The notes below the pieces were generated by a model, which was not told where the DNA came from, did not search any database, and saw only the letters and a list, made by a program, of their open reading frames with translations. From Porphyra umbilicalis (lineage: Eukaryota > Rhodophyta > Bangiophyceae > Bangiales > Bangiaceae): a stretch of 64,000 nt of DNA. Below are positions 43,376-56,161 of this stretch, one piece after another. The translations under genes and the position numbers were made by a program. Position 1 is the first letter of the stretch. Each line of letters begins with the position of its first letter. Location of the stretch: NCBI GenBank assembly GCA_002049455.2, contig KV919065.1, positions 29,601 to 93,600 of the forward strand, given 5' to 3'.

Positions 43376-44425
43376 TTTTGGGGAAAGGGGCGGAAAGGGG
43401 ATGGCGGGGGGATGACGATGAGGCTGGTCAATTGTAGTGCACAGAGGACGCTTGTACAGGATGGCTGCCTGAACAGCAGGCCAAGGTCGTGCGCAGCATC
43501 TGCGCTTGTACATCCGCGACGTATGCAGCACTCCATTGATACGTCGTGGCGCCACCAATCCAATCCACTCGTCTGTTCAGCTGCTACGCCTGTCAATGAA
43601 CCCGGGCTGCGTAGTCAACGTGCAGAGGAAGAGGACGGGTGATGCTCTGACAAACAGTCCAGAGGACGTCCTCGGCGTCGAAGCAAGCTCGGTCCAGGTC
43701 GCAACTGTGGCGATGCCCCATCAAGTAGCCCTGCGGTCAAAACGTGCCGATCCTGGTCAAATCTCGCTCTCATCACCCCGCAGAGTCTTGCAGCGGTCGC
43801 CTGCGGAGGTCAAGGAAAGGCCCCCCCTCGTGGCAGGCCCTCGGGGCACACTCGTCCGCTGATCCCATTCCATTTTGCACGCGGGTCGCGGCAGCACCGC
43901 TGCTGCACCGCCTGTGATCGCCAGTGCGCGCGTCGCGCGCTCGCCACCCACCGCTTGGGTGGCTCAAAAGCAGTCTCTGCGCTTCCTGGGATGCCTCCCC
44001 CACAGCCCCCTCCAACTCCCCCCACCTCATCTGCTCCTGTATGGCGCGTGAGCACACGCGCTGAGCGCTCGTTTGGGCAGCCCCCATAATATCCCCCCGC
44101 ACGCGCGCCCTCGCGCGTTTGCAAGCCCCGCTGCCGGGCGACGGGCGGCACGCGGTCAGTGGCGGGTCGCCACGCCGGCTGCCGAGTGCCCCCCCCCCCG
44201 CGTCACCGACGTGCGGTCGGCCGCTTCCCCCCGGCTGGCATCCGCCGCCACCCTCCCCGGTGCATGCACGCGCGCTCAACGGTCGCGTCCAACACCTTCC
44301 CCTGCCCCCCCCCCCCCCCCCCACACCTTCATATCTCTTTGACGTTGCACCGTGCCGTGCCGCGCCGCGCGTGCGCGGCCGCCCGCCGCGGCCTCCCCGC
44401 TCCACGCCGCCGCGATCTCGCCGCC
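43376..44425. other. Intergenic upstream of the giant gene
   Basis: About 1 kb without recognisable genes. It includes a C14-15 run near 44309-44323 and a pyrimidine-rich leader before ATG 44426. Confidence 0.45.
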
Positions 44426-47400
44426 ATGGACGGTCCGCCGCCGCCGCCGGTGCCCGCCTTCCTCACCCCCCCGGGTCTACCGTCGGCGCGTCGGCGGACG
44501 GCGTCGACGACGCCGTGGCGCCGCTCTGGTCGCTCTCTGTCGGTCGTGCGCGCGGCCGCGGACGGGGCCCCATCGGCGGGCAGCGCCGGCGGCGGGGCGG
44601 GTGAGAATGCGCCGCCGCCGTCGCGCAGTGCCTGGTCGGCGGTGGGGGAGCAGGCGGGGTGGGGGGGTGGCCTGCCTGGTGGCGCTGACGGGCGGCCGCT
44701 TGCGGAGCGAGTTGAGCTGGTAGGTTTCCTCTCCTCTATGTGTGGGGTGCTCGACGTGCCGGAGGCCGTGGGATTGTCTTTTATTGTTCTTGTTCGTTCT
44801 TGGGTTGGGAGCGGACATGTACGCGACTTGTCGGTATGGGTTGCTTGATTCTGGGCGACTTGGATGCTGACTGTGATTGTGTTCTGTTTTTTGGGCTCGT
44901 GAGTTGCTCTGCTACTCTCTTGGTTACGTTCCCGTTTTTCTTATTTGGATGATCTTGTTCCTCTCTTATCGGGATCGTGTGCTATTTGCCCGCGCGCAGG
45001 TGACCATCGCCTATGCGGCGTGGTTTTCCCGGAAGTTCGCAGTGCACACTGAGGTGAAAACGGTGCAACCCGAGCCGCAGCGCACGATCGGTGCGCGCGT
45101 GCTTTCTGGGGAGAGACTGGCCATTGCCACGTTTGGCTTCCAGGGCGTGTCGCAGTCGAGCAGCTCCTCGACGACGACGCGCACGAGCTCCACCCAGTTC
45201 ACCAGCACCTCACAGTCGAGCAGCTCTTCGACGACGACTACGCGCACGACCTCCAGCCGGGTCGATGGCGGTATGACGGCTACGACCTCGACCTCTTCGA
45301 CGGGGGTGGATGGGAGCTCTGATGTGGGCGCGTACGCGGCCACACCCGAAGGTGTCGCGCTGACGGCTGCAGTGGCGATGGACCAGGCGCTCGCGGCGTC
45401 AACCAAGTCTGGGACCGCTGGCGTCGGTGAGGTGACGCCCCCTGTGCCGGTAGCCGATGCTGCCGAGGATGCCGCGCGCCGCGCGGCTGGTGCTGTGGGC
45501 GGGGCGGTTGGCGACGCTGCCGACGCTGCCGCACGTGCGGCTGCATCGGCGGCAAGCGCGGCAAGTGTCGCCGGATCGGTGGCCGCGGACGCTGGGCGCG
45601 ATGCTGCCGCTACTGCTAGCCGCGCGGCGGATGTGGCTGGCGATGTGGCCTCGGACGCTGGACGGGTGGGTGGTGCGGTCGGACGGGACGCGATGGACGC
45701 GGCGGGGCGGGCGGCCAACGTTGCTGGTGATGTTGGCGGTGACGTTCTCGACAGTGCCGGCAGCGCTGCCGGGGATGCGAGAGACTCGTTTATGAAAGTG
45801 ATGGGCGCTGCTGCGAGTGCTGCCGCCGCCGCGGCGGGTGGCATTGCTGGCGCGGTCAGCCGTGCCGGTTCCGCTGCGGGTGACGCAGCGGGTGACGCGT
45901 CGGATGCGGCGGCTCAGGCTATCCGCGATCCGACGTCCGCGTTCCCGGAAGCAGTTGGGCCAGTGGAGCGCATTGCCGCCAAATTGGAGGCTGAGGCACG
46001 CAGCGCCGCTGGAGTGGTGGACAGCGCTGTCAGCGATGCGGCGTCGTCAGTGTACCGGGCGGCTGTCGACGCCGATGCTGATTTCCCTGATGCGGTCGGA
46101 CCTGTGGAGCGTATGGCAGCCCAGATGGAGGCGGACGCGCGCCGTGGGGCGAGTGCGGCAGACCGGGCGGCCATCGACTTGGCCTCGTCTGTGGGCTGGT
46201 CGGCCAGCAGTGCGACATCGTTTATGGAGCGCTCTTCCCGAAAGACGGCGTCCAAGACCGAGCGTGCCACCAGCGATGCCGCTTCAACGGTTGATCGTAG
46301 AGTCGACGATACGGTGCAGTGGGCGAGCCGTACGGTTGAAGGTGTGGATGATGCGTTTCCCGAAGCTGTCGGCCCTGTGGACCGGATTGCCGCCAAGATG
46401 GAAGTGGAGGCGCGTCGTGCCGCCGGGGTGGTTGACAGCGCTGCCAGCGATGCTGTGTCGTCCGCGTACCGGGCTGTTGAAGACGCCAATGTTGACTTCC
46501 CTGACGCCGTCGGACCGGTGGAGCGCATGGCTGCCAAGCTGCAGGCCGAGACTCGTCGTGGGGTGAGCTCGGCGGACCAGGCAACCAGCAGCTTCACTTC
46601 GACTGTGGGCAGGTCGGCCAGCAGTGCAACGTCGTTTGTGGAGCGTTCTTCTCAGGACACGGCCTCCAAGGTCGAGCGTGCTGCCAGTGACGCAGCGTCA
46701 ACGGTCGACCGTGCGGTCGATAGTGCCGCGCAATCGGTGAGCCGTGCTGCCAACGGTGTGGATGAAGCGTTCCCTGACGCGGTTGGACCGGTGGAGCGCA
46801 TTGCCGCCAACATGGAGGCTGAGGCGCGCCGCGCGTCTGGGGTGGTTGACAGCGCTGCCAACGATGCGGTGTCGTCGGTGTACCGGGCGGCTGTCGACGC
46901 CGATGCTGATTTCCCTGATGCGGTCGGACCTGTGGAGCGTATGGCAGCCCAGATGGAGGCGGACGCGCGCCGTGGGGCGAGTGCGGCAGACCGGGCGGCC
47001 ATCGACTTGGCCTCGTCTGTGGGCTGGTCGGCCAGCAGTGCGACATCGTTTATGGAGCGCTCTTCCCGAAAGACGGCGTCCAAGACCGAGCGTGCCACCA
47101 GCGATGCCGCTTCAACGGTTGATCGTAGAGTCGACGATACGGTGCAGTGGGCGAGCCGTACGGTTGAAGGTGTGGATGATGCGTTTCCCGAAGCTGTCGG
47201 CCCTGTGGACCGGATTGCCGCCAAGATGGAAGTGGAGGCGCGTCGTGCCGCCGGGGTGGTTGACAGCGCTGCCAGCGATGCTGTGTCGTCCGCGTACCGG
47301 GCTGTTGAAGACGCCAATGTTGACTTCCCTGACGCCGTCGGACCGGTGGAGCGCATGGCTGCCAAGCTGCAGGCCGAGACTCGTCGTGGGGTGAGCTCGG

Positions 47401-50400
47401 CGGACCAGGCAACCAGCAGCTTCACTTCGACTGTGGGCAGGTCGGCCAGCAGTGCAACGTCGTTTGTGGAGCGTTCTTCTCAGGACACGGCCTCCAAAGT
47501 CGATCGTGCTGCGAGCGATGTGGCCTCCAAGGTTGGTAGTGCAATGGACGAGGTGACGGCGGACTTTCCTGACGCGGTTGGACCGGTGGAGCGCATTGCC
47601 GCCAAGATGGAGGCTGAGGCGCGCCGCGCCTCTGGGGTGGTTGACAGCGCTGCCAACGATGCGGTGTCGTCGGTGTACCGGGCAGTTGGTGACGACAATG
47701 TCGAATTCCCCGACGCTGTGGGACCTGTGGAGCGCGTTGCCGCCAAGTTGCAGGCGGACGCGCGCCGCGGGATGAGCGCGGCGGACCGAGCGGCCAGCGA
47801 CTTGGCGTCGACAGTTGGCAGGTCGGCCACCAGTGCAACGTCGTTTGTGGATCGCGCTTCCTGGGATACGGCTTTCAAGGTGGATAGGGCCGCCAGTGAG
47901 GCGGCTCAATCCTTCAAGCGCACGGCGGGCGACCCGACAGAGTCTTTCCCGGACGCGGTTGGGCCCGTGGAGCGCGTTGCCGCGCGCTTGGCATTGCAGG
48001 CTGATGGCTCCGCCGGTGTTGTGGACCGGACTGCGTACGATCCGTCGGCGTTGCTCCCACGCCCGATCGGACCGGTGGAGCGAATTGCCGCCCGGTTGCA
48101 GGCTGAATCCGGCCGTGCGGCGCCTGCCGTCAGCCGCGATGCGGGTAGTGCAACTGCCGATGCCAGCAGCTCTGTCGACAGCGCCTCCAAGGTGGCCGAC
48201 CGGATGTCAGGTTCGTCTGTTCGCAAGACCAGCTCCTCGGCTGTGTCTTTCCCCGATGCGGTCGGGCCGGTCGAGCGCATTGCCGCTCGATTGGAGGCCG
48301 AGAAGGGTGGGGTTACCGAGTCGGCGCGCCGTGCTGCTCTTGAGGCGCTCAGTCCCATTGAGCGCATTGCCGCGGGTCTGGCAAGTGATACGTCAGCGGC
48401 GGCGAGCCGCGCTGCTGACTCCGCTGGCGACGCTCTCAACTTTGCCCAGTCGGCTGCGTCCGACGCTGCTCGTGGTGTGGACGAAGCGGGCGATCGCGCC
48501 GCGTCTGCCATCGCCGACACGAGCATTTCAGCCGTGGTCGGCGACGCGACAGGCACGGCTGCGCGTTCGGCCAAGAACTTTGCGGCGGATGCCGAGCAGG
48601 CGACTGAGTCGATTGCCGAGGACCTGGCCGGCAAGACGGGTGGTGGTAAGCGCCCCCTGGCCTCGGATGTACTCACAGGTGGCATGACGTCGCGCAAATC
48701 GACCGTCGACGACGTGGCTGCCGAGACTGCGAAGGATGTCCGGGACGCGACCGTCAATGTTGCCAAGGACGCACGAACTGCAGCAGCCAATGTGGCAGCG
48801 GGGGCGCGCGATGTTGCCTCAGATGTGGTGGACCGTATCCCGGGCGCCGTGGACGTTACTGGCAATGTGACGGGCGCAGTGTTAAATGCGGCCGGTCGTG
48901 GCGCTGCGGCTGTATCGGACGGCATTGCAGCCGGCGCAGCAGGTGCGGGTGATGTCGCGGCACAAGCGGCCGACGCCACTGGCCAAGCTGCTAAGGAGGC
49001 TGCGTCCGCGGCTGGGGATTTGGGCAATGATGCCCTCTCCAATGCCGGTGGCGCTGTCGGCTCTGCGGCGGTGGGTGCTGCCGACGCGGCTGACACGCTC
49101 GACAAGAAGGTTCAGGGTGTCAACTTGGGCGCCGTCGCCGCCGGAGCTGTGGAGGCGGTGGCCAAGGCCATTGCCGGCGCAGACGAGAAGGCCTCTTCGG
49201 CAGCTGGTGCCGCCCTGGAGGCCGCCGGTCGTGGGGCATCTGCCGGCGCTGACGAAGCCGCCTCGGTCGCGGCGGACGTGCGTGAGTGGGACCCAGCTGG
49301 CAAGGCCGCGTCTACTGCCAGCACCGCTGCGAGTGCGGTTGGTGACGTGTTGAATGCGACTGGGGAGGCCACCGCGGACACGCTGGCGGCCGGCACGCGC
49401 GTGGCGGGCGACGCTTTGACTGAAACGGAGCGTGCCGCCACAGACGCGGCGGATGCGGCGGGGAATGCCGCCCAGGACCTCGGCATTCGCGGCGCCATCG
49501 ATGACTCGGTCGGCGCGGTGGAAGGCAGCGCTGCCGCCGCTGCTCGTTTGGCTGGCGGGGCGGTCAATGCCACTGAGGATGCTGCCGTCAATGCGGCATC
49601 CGCCGCCGAGCGCGCTGCGCTCGACGCCCGCGAGCTGTCTGAGCTCATGGCGGCCGCTGCCAACCGCAGTGCTGAAGACCTCGCTGCTGACGTCAAGCGT
49701 CGTGCTGAGGAAGCCGGCCTTGGCTCGTCTGTCGACTCGGTGGTCGGCGACGTCCAGTCGGCCGCGAGCAGCTTTGTACAGACCATTGGCGACGCCATTG
49801 AATTGGCAGATGATGCAGCTGTGGACGCGTCGGGTGCTGCCATTGACGCTGCTGGGGAGACAGCGCGCCGCGCTGGCCGTGCGCTGGACGATGCGGAGGC
49901 GCGCTCCTCGAGTGCCGCCCAAGATGTGAAGCGGACGGCTGGGTATGTGGTTGATGATCTAGGCCAAGCAACTGCTTCGGCTGCCCGTCGCGCGGACAGC
50001 GCTTTGAGCGACGCCGAGGCTCGCGCAGCGGCGGCAGGAAGAGAGGCTAAGCGGACGGCTGGCAATGTGGTCGACAATGTTGGTGACGTCAATGTGTTGG
50101 AGGACGCTGCCGACACGGCCACCGACAAGGTGGGTGACGCGTACGAGTCTTTCAAGGGCGCTGTCGACTCGGCTTCTCGCAAGGCTGGTGACGTGGCTGA
50201 TGGTGCCGAAGACCGTCTGCGCTCGACCACTGACGAGGTCTCTTCGTCAGTTGAAAATGCGCTCGACGCGGCCGGTGGCGCTGCCGGGGCGGCCGTGCGC
50301 AAGACTAGCCATGCCGCAGACGATGCGAAGGACGAGACCAAGGAATCCGCCGCCGATGTCGTCTCTGCAGCTGGCGGCACAACTACCGCGGCGCAGCGAC

Positions 50401-53400
50401 TGGCGGCAGAGATGGCTGCCGCGGCGGACCGCAGCGCTGTCGATATCGCTTCAGAATTGCAGCGTCGCGCTGCTTTGTCAGCCGGTGGTGCCAGTGAAGC
50501 CGATAGTAACAGAGGCGCGAACAGCAGCGAGAGCGTTGCTGTGGAGACGCTCTACACGCCCCCTGGTTCGGGCGAGTCGCCGACGGGTGTGAGTCCGGCG
50601 GCACCCACGTCGACCGGTAGCTTATATGCTGCCCCAGGCGCTGCGGTTGTGCCGCCGGGCGTGCCTGATCCCGTGACGACTTCGTCGACTGAGACGTTGT
50701 ACACGTCGTCCGGGGCTACCTCCACGGAGGCGACGGACACGAGCACTCTTTACGAGGCGCCGTCGGCTTTCAAGGACGATGAGGAGGCGGGCGGCGCAAC
50801 GGGGGCGTCGTCGGACGGTTCTTCTACCGTTCCGCCCTCGTCGGTCAAGACACTGTACACCGCGCCCGGCTCCGGTCAATCGCCGACGGGGGTGGCCCCG
50901 TACGCGCCGGCGGCTCGGAGCTCACAGTATGTGGTTCCGGACTGGGGCGTCGACCCGGCCACTTCGTCGTCCACGGAGCAGCTGTACGAGGCGGCGAGCG
51001 ATGCTTCAAGTGCCGACTCGGCTGGCGACGACAATACGAGCGGTACCAGCGTTGCTGGCGACATTGCGGCCGAGCTCAACGCCGCATCCAAGGGGGTCGT
51101 GTCGGCCTCCACAGAAGCGTCGGACGTGGTGGCACAAGCTCTCGAGGTGGCCGAGTCGGCTGCTGAGGCAGCCAATGCTGGGGCTGATGGTACGGTCGCT
51201 GGCACCGGCACGGCCGCCGGCCAGACGCCCCCGTCGGTTAAAACGCTCTATACGGCTCCTGGGACTGGGCAGTCGCCTACAGGGGTGGCCTCGGGTCCGC
51301 CTGCGGCTCTTGGTACCATGTACGGGCCGCCGGATGATGCGACGGCAGCGCCTGGTGTGGAAGACCCCGTGACGACCTCGTCAACTGAGACGCTGTACGA
51401 GGCCCCTGACAATGGCTCTGCTGTGTCGTTGGATGCGACAACTCTGTACGAGTCGTCCTCGGGGGCAGCCGGCACCGCGGACTCCACATATAACACGTCG
51501 GGCTCGAGCAGCTCGTCGACCAAGACCAGTTCGTCAAGCACGAGCAGCACCACCACAACCTTCACCACGTCGACCTCGAGCAGCTCGCAAACCAAGGGCA
51601 TCGCGTTTAGTGACGTCAAGGCGGGTTCTATTGCCGCTCAGAATGCCACTGGCATTCCGGAGATCGAGCCTGACGCCAGCGGCACGTACAACTCCGGCAC
51701 GGACGGGTCGTCTGGCTCTGAAATTATCAGCTCCGCCGCCGATACCGTGGCCGGCGGGACGGCTGCTCTGGATGTGACGAAGGAGGACCTCCCGCCCGTC
51801 GAGCCTGGGTCCGTGGTGACGCCGGGTGGCGTCATCCTCCCGCCGGACACCCTCACTGGCGGCATGGACGGTGGCGTTGGTGAGATCTCCGACGCGGCGG
51901 CCAAGGGCGTTGTGTCGCCTGACACGGATGTGTCTGGTGCCATTGCGCAGGCATCGGATGTTGCCGAGGCGGTTAGCGGCGCACTCGACGACTCGGATGC
52001 TGGCGGCGCCATCACCGTGGAAGAGTCAGCGATCACGCCGGGCACAGTCGTCACACCAGGTGGCGTGATCCTGCCGCCGGCTGCCCTTGGATCGCAGTAC
52101 GAAAGCGCATCCATCGACGCAGCTGCCGGTGATTCGTCGACCAGCTCGTCAAGCTCGTACACCGCGAGCTCGTGGACGAGCTCGTCAAACAACTCTTCGA
52201 CTACGACCGCGACGGGCTCCACTGTCTCCTCGGGCGGTTGGACCCAGCCGCCGGCCGCTCGCGGGTCGCAATATGGCGTGTCATCTGGGGAAGTCGGGGA
52301 CCTCTCCAACGCTGCTTCCAAGGGGCTGGTGTCTCCGTCCACGGATGTGTCGGGCGCCGTTGCACGAGCGACGGAGGTGGCCGAGGCGGCTGAATCAGCA
52401 GTCAAGACGACTGACGCCGCGTTTGCAGGCGAGACCGCCGAATCGGTGCAGACCCTGTACACCGCTCCGGGATCTGGGCAGTCGCCCACGGGTGTGTCGT
52501 CGGGGCCACCAGCTGCGCTCGGGTCTCTGTACGCGGCCGGTGGTGGCCCTCCAGCGTCACCAGGTGTCGCCGATCCCGTCACCTCGTCGTCGACGGAGAC
52601 GCTGTATGAAGCCCCTGGGGCCACTTCTCCTGTGTCGTCGGACACCAGCACCTTGTACGAGGCGCCGTCGGGAGCGCCCGATGGCTTGTCGGTGTCGGGA
52701 ACCGCTTCCGCCGCTGACCGCTCTGATGCTTTGAATGGGGCGGCTGATGACCTCGCCGACGTGGCCAACGCGGCGGTCAAGGACGTAGTGTCTTCTACCG
52801 TGGACGTGGCCGGCGCGGTGGCCCGTGCCGTTGAGGTAGCCGAGGCGGCGGGCAAGACAATGCTCCCACCTGCGGCCCGTGGCTCTATGTACAATGTCCC
52901 GTGGGACTTGACAGCACCGGAACTCAAGGGCCCCGTGCCGCCGCCGGTCAAGGCTCCGGAGCCGCCGGCGCCAGAGTCGGTCGCTTCAGAAGCGTCTGCT
53001 GCTGTTGCTCCTAGTGCGGATGCGCCCGCGGTTGCCACGGGTGTCCAGCAGGAGCCGACGGATGCCTCTTCCAACTCGGGCACGGCTTTCCTCCAATCTG
53101 TTCTTGTGCCCGACAGCAGTGTTCCGAATGCAGTGGTCGTGGCTACGGAGGAAGCCACACCCTCTGACACTGAATCGGCCACGGACATATCTATGAAGTC
53201 GGCCTCGGCTGCATCCACGGACTCGATGGTGGTCAAGCCGCCCATCGAGGCCGCGACGGCGCCCCCGACGGCGGCGGCGGCTTCCCCGGTGGATCCCGCC
53301 ACTACTGCATCATTGGGCCTCTCTTCGGCTGCGGCCGCTGCGTTCAACGTGTCGGCGTCGGCAGAGACGACGTCGTCGTGGTCCACCAAGTCGACCACGT

Positions 53401-55754
53401 CATCAACCTCCGAGTCGGCCACGTCGTCATCATCTCAGTCAACGAAATCTTCGGCGGCTGGGTCTTCAACGGCAGACTCGACAGACCCGGCCATTGTGAT
53501 GCCACCGACAGCTGACGCGGCAGCGCCGCCGACTGCGGCCGCGGCTGCTCCTGTCGAGCCGGTGGACGCCCGAGCAGCGTCCGCTGCCAAGGGCACCGGC
53601 GTGTCTGCCTCGACAAGGTCCAGCAAGGCGGGTTCACCGCTGGGGTGGCTGCGGCGGGTGCTCAACGCTCCACGCGGCAAGTACCCTGGCGGTGGCGCCC
53701 GGGCGGAACGCCCGACACCGCAAGTGGGAGATGTTGTTCCTCAGTCGGAGCTGGATGAGGATGTTGGCGCCGCTGAGCGGGCGGCTGGCGTTGCGGCTAG
53801 CAAGGTGTCGGCCCAGGCGGACGCGGCGGCGGATCCCATGGCCATGTGGGAGGGTGCACCAGGCACTAACTCGGCTGCAGATGCCACGGTTGCAGGTGCA
53901 GGCGCGAGAGCGAGTGCGAGAGACGCTATCGCTGGCGACGCTGGCTACACCAGTGCGCTGTCCACAGCGTCGGAGAGCGGGGAGTCGCCGCCGCCCGGGA
54001 CTTCCTCATCCGCAGAGACCCTGGAAGAGACTGCCGATGTGGGCTCACCGGTATCCCCCTCACCGTCGACCCTTTATTCGGCGGAGACGGGTGGCGCCAG
54101 CAAGGACGCTTCATCGTCGACCCTCTACTCGGCGCAGATGGGTGGCGCCAGCAACGACGCCTCGTCGTTGACCAGCGGCACTTTCACGACAACCGACACG
54201 GAGACGTCCAAGAGTGCCATGGAGCGGGCGAAGGAGCTGTCGGCAAGCTTTGCCGCTGACATTGCTGCCGAGGCCGAGGCCGTCGCCGACACGCTGGACA
54301 CGTCAGTCGGTGCGGCGGAGCGTGCGGCGGGGGCCATGGCCCGTGACGTATCGGCCGAAGCCGACGAGTCGGGTACGTCGGGGTCGACGTGGTCGGGTGC
54401 AGCGTCGACCGGTGCGGACATTGCGACGGCGGGCGGCGACGCTGGTTCAGATGTGCTGCCGACGCAGCATGCGGATGAGCTTGGCTCTCGTTCGCCAGAC
54501 GCGTCGGCTTCGTCCGACGCGACGGTCGATGCGGCGAAACGCGCAGGCGGTTGGGTGTCGCGTGAAGAGTCGGCTGATGCCGACGAGGCGAGCACCTCTA
54601 GGTCGAGTTGGACGGCCTCCTCGTCGTCGTCGGCGGCCGATAAGAGCTCTCTGACGCGATCGCAGGACTCATCCATCTCGATTGACGCGACTGTGGGGGC
54701 GGCCGAGAGGGCGGCGGCGGAGATTGCACGCGAGGTGTCAGACGAGGCATACGCAGCGGGTCAGTCGGGCACGGGGGTGGTTGACGCCTCGACTGATGCA
54801 GACAAGGACGACTCTACTGGCGTGCCTGGTGAGGCGTCAGGCGACTCGCCGACGGGCGTGCGCGCATCGTCGACGGGCGTTGTGTATGTGCCCCCGGGCG
54901 GGGCGTCGGCTGTGTCGGTGGTTTCGAGCTCGGACACTGGGTCCTCGTCGTCGTCCACGTCTTCATCGAGCACGTCTTGGTCGTCGTACTCAACGTCGAC
55001 GTCGTCCACTACGACTTCCACCACATCGACGATGTACACGACGTCATCCACGGAGGGCACCCAGAGCGGGGCAGACGGCGATCAAGACGTGTCGGTGACG
55101 GTCGCGTACTCGCTCACCACCGATGGCAGCGAAGGAGGGAGCGAGAACGACGGGGGTGCCTCCTCTGCGCTGCCGACGGCCGGCGGCGCCGATGCGGCAG
55201 CGGCCAAGCTGTGGGACGCACAGGTCGAAACCTCCTTTGCGCCCGGCGGCGCCGACGCGGTCGCGGCAACGTGGACGAGCGCGACCGACACGTCGTGGGC
55301 CAAGCTCACCAGCTCCGGCACTGAGTCTGACGGTGCCGGCGTTGGCGGTGCCACCGGTGCGGGTGCTACCTCCCAAGCGAGTGCGGAGGCGACCGCTGCT
55401 GACGCTCAGTCGACTGTCTCTGGAGGGGATGCCAGTGGCACCGCTGCCGTAGGCACGGGCTCATCGGCCGCGACGGACCTGTCCAAGCCCGCCCCCGAGG
55501 GCGGCCAGGGCGATGGCGGCGAGGTTGCCTCGAACGCGGCGGAGTCGCCCGGCTTCACGCCGTCCTACCGTGAGTACCAGCGCGGCACGCAGTTCCGCCG
55601 GTGGCAAGGGGCGGGGAGGCGTCGGGGTGGCAAGGTGTCTTACAAGTCGGAGCGCATCAATGACATCCCCGCGTACGAGAATCCCTTCCTCAAGCGCAAC
55701 GGCGAGCAGGGGGAGGGGGAGGATGACAAGTCAGCGGGCGGTCCAGAGGCATGA
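44426..55754 (+). CDS. Giant repeat protein, LEA-like, with plastid-transit-like N-terminus (two exons, ~3,680 aa)
   Basis: Exon 1 is 44426-44719; the 280-base T-rich intron is GTAGGT...GCAG; exon 2 is 45000-55754; phase 0 on both sides. The first ~45 residues are Pro/Ser/Arg/Thr-rich with almost no acids, and RSLSVVRAAADG looks like a plastid cleavage site. Then come Ser/Thr tracts, an Ala/Asp-rich helical LEA-like part (~210-410), 14 units of FPDAVGPVERIAAKMEAEARR (~413-1230), a long second LEA-like part (~1232-1940; GQAAKEAASAAGDLG), units of ETLYTAPGSGQSPTGV and PPAARGSQY (~1945-2770), Ser/Thr-rich linkers, and a basic C-terminus (REYQRGTQFRRWQGAGRRR). No known domain is recognised. The 10.7 kb frame has no breaks and is less GC-rich than its neighbours. 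If the intron is not used, the frame could start at 44877. Function unknown; a desiccation or membrane-protective role is inference only. Confidence 0.72.
46050..47497 (+). repeat. Near-identical ~620-base tandem duplication inside the giant gene
   Basis: Bases ~46050-46669 recur, apparently without change, at ~46878-47497 (offset 828 bases), whereas the other units of the same protein repeat have diverged. The duplication carries four GPVER/GPVDR units and preserves the frame. Confidence 0.85.
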
Positions 55755-56161
55755 TTGTGTCGCTGGCGTTGCCAGTCGGTGGTGGGCCGCCTCCCTCAGA
55801 GCTCGGTTTGAGCTGCGCCGTGCGCGTGTTTGTTCTTCTTCGCATGCGTGTCCGGTTCATGCTTTGACTGGTTCATTCATTGCGTCGCAACTCTGTGGCT
55901 GTGCATTTTCTTTGTTCTTGCTTCTGCTACGGCACTGTTGTGCATCATTTTTTAGCCACACTGCTCTTCTTTGATTTTTTTTCTTTTGTCCTTTCCTTTT
56001 TTCCCCCACGGTTCTCGCTCACGTGCCGCCGACCGCACTGCGGCTCGAGCCAAGCACAGCCCACACAGCGGTCAACCCGCCAGGGACGCGGTCCCTCTTG
56101 GTTTGCCTCGTGCACACGCCACGCACACCATCCATTCACCTGGACGGACGGGCGCTGCCCG
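55755..56161. other. Spacer between convergent genes
   Basis: T-rich stretch after the giant gene (55855-56005), a likely 3' UTR and polyadenylation area. No gene seen. Confidence 0.5.
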
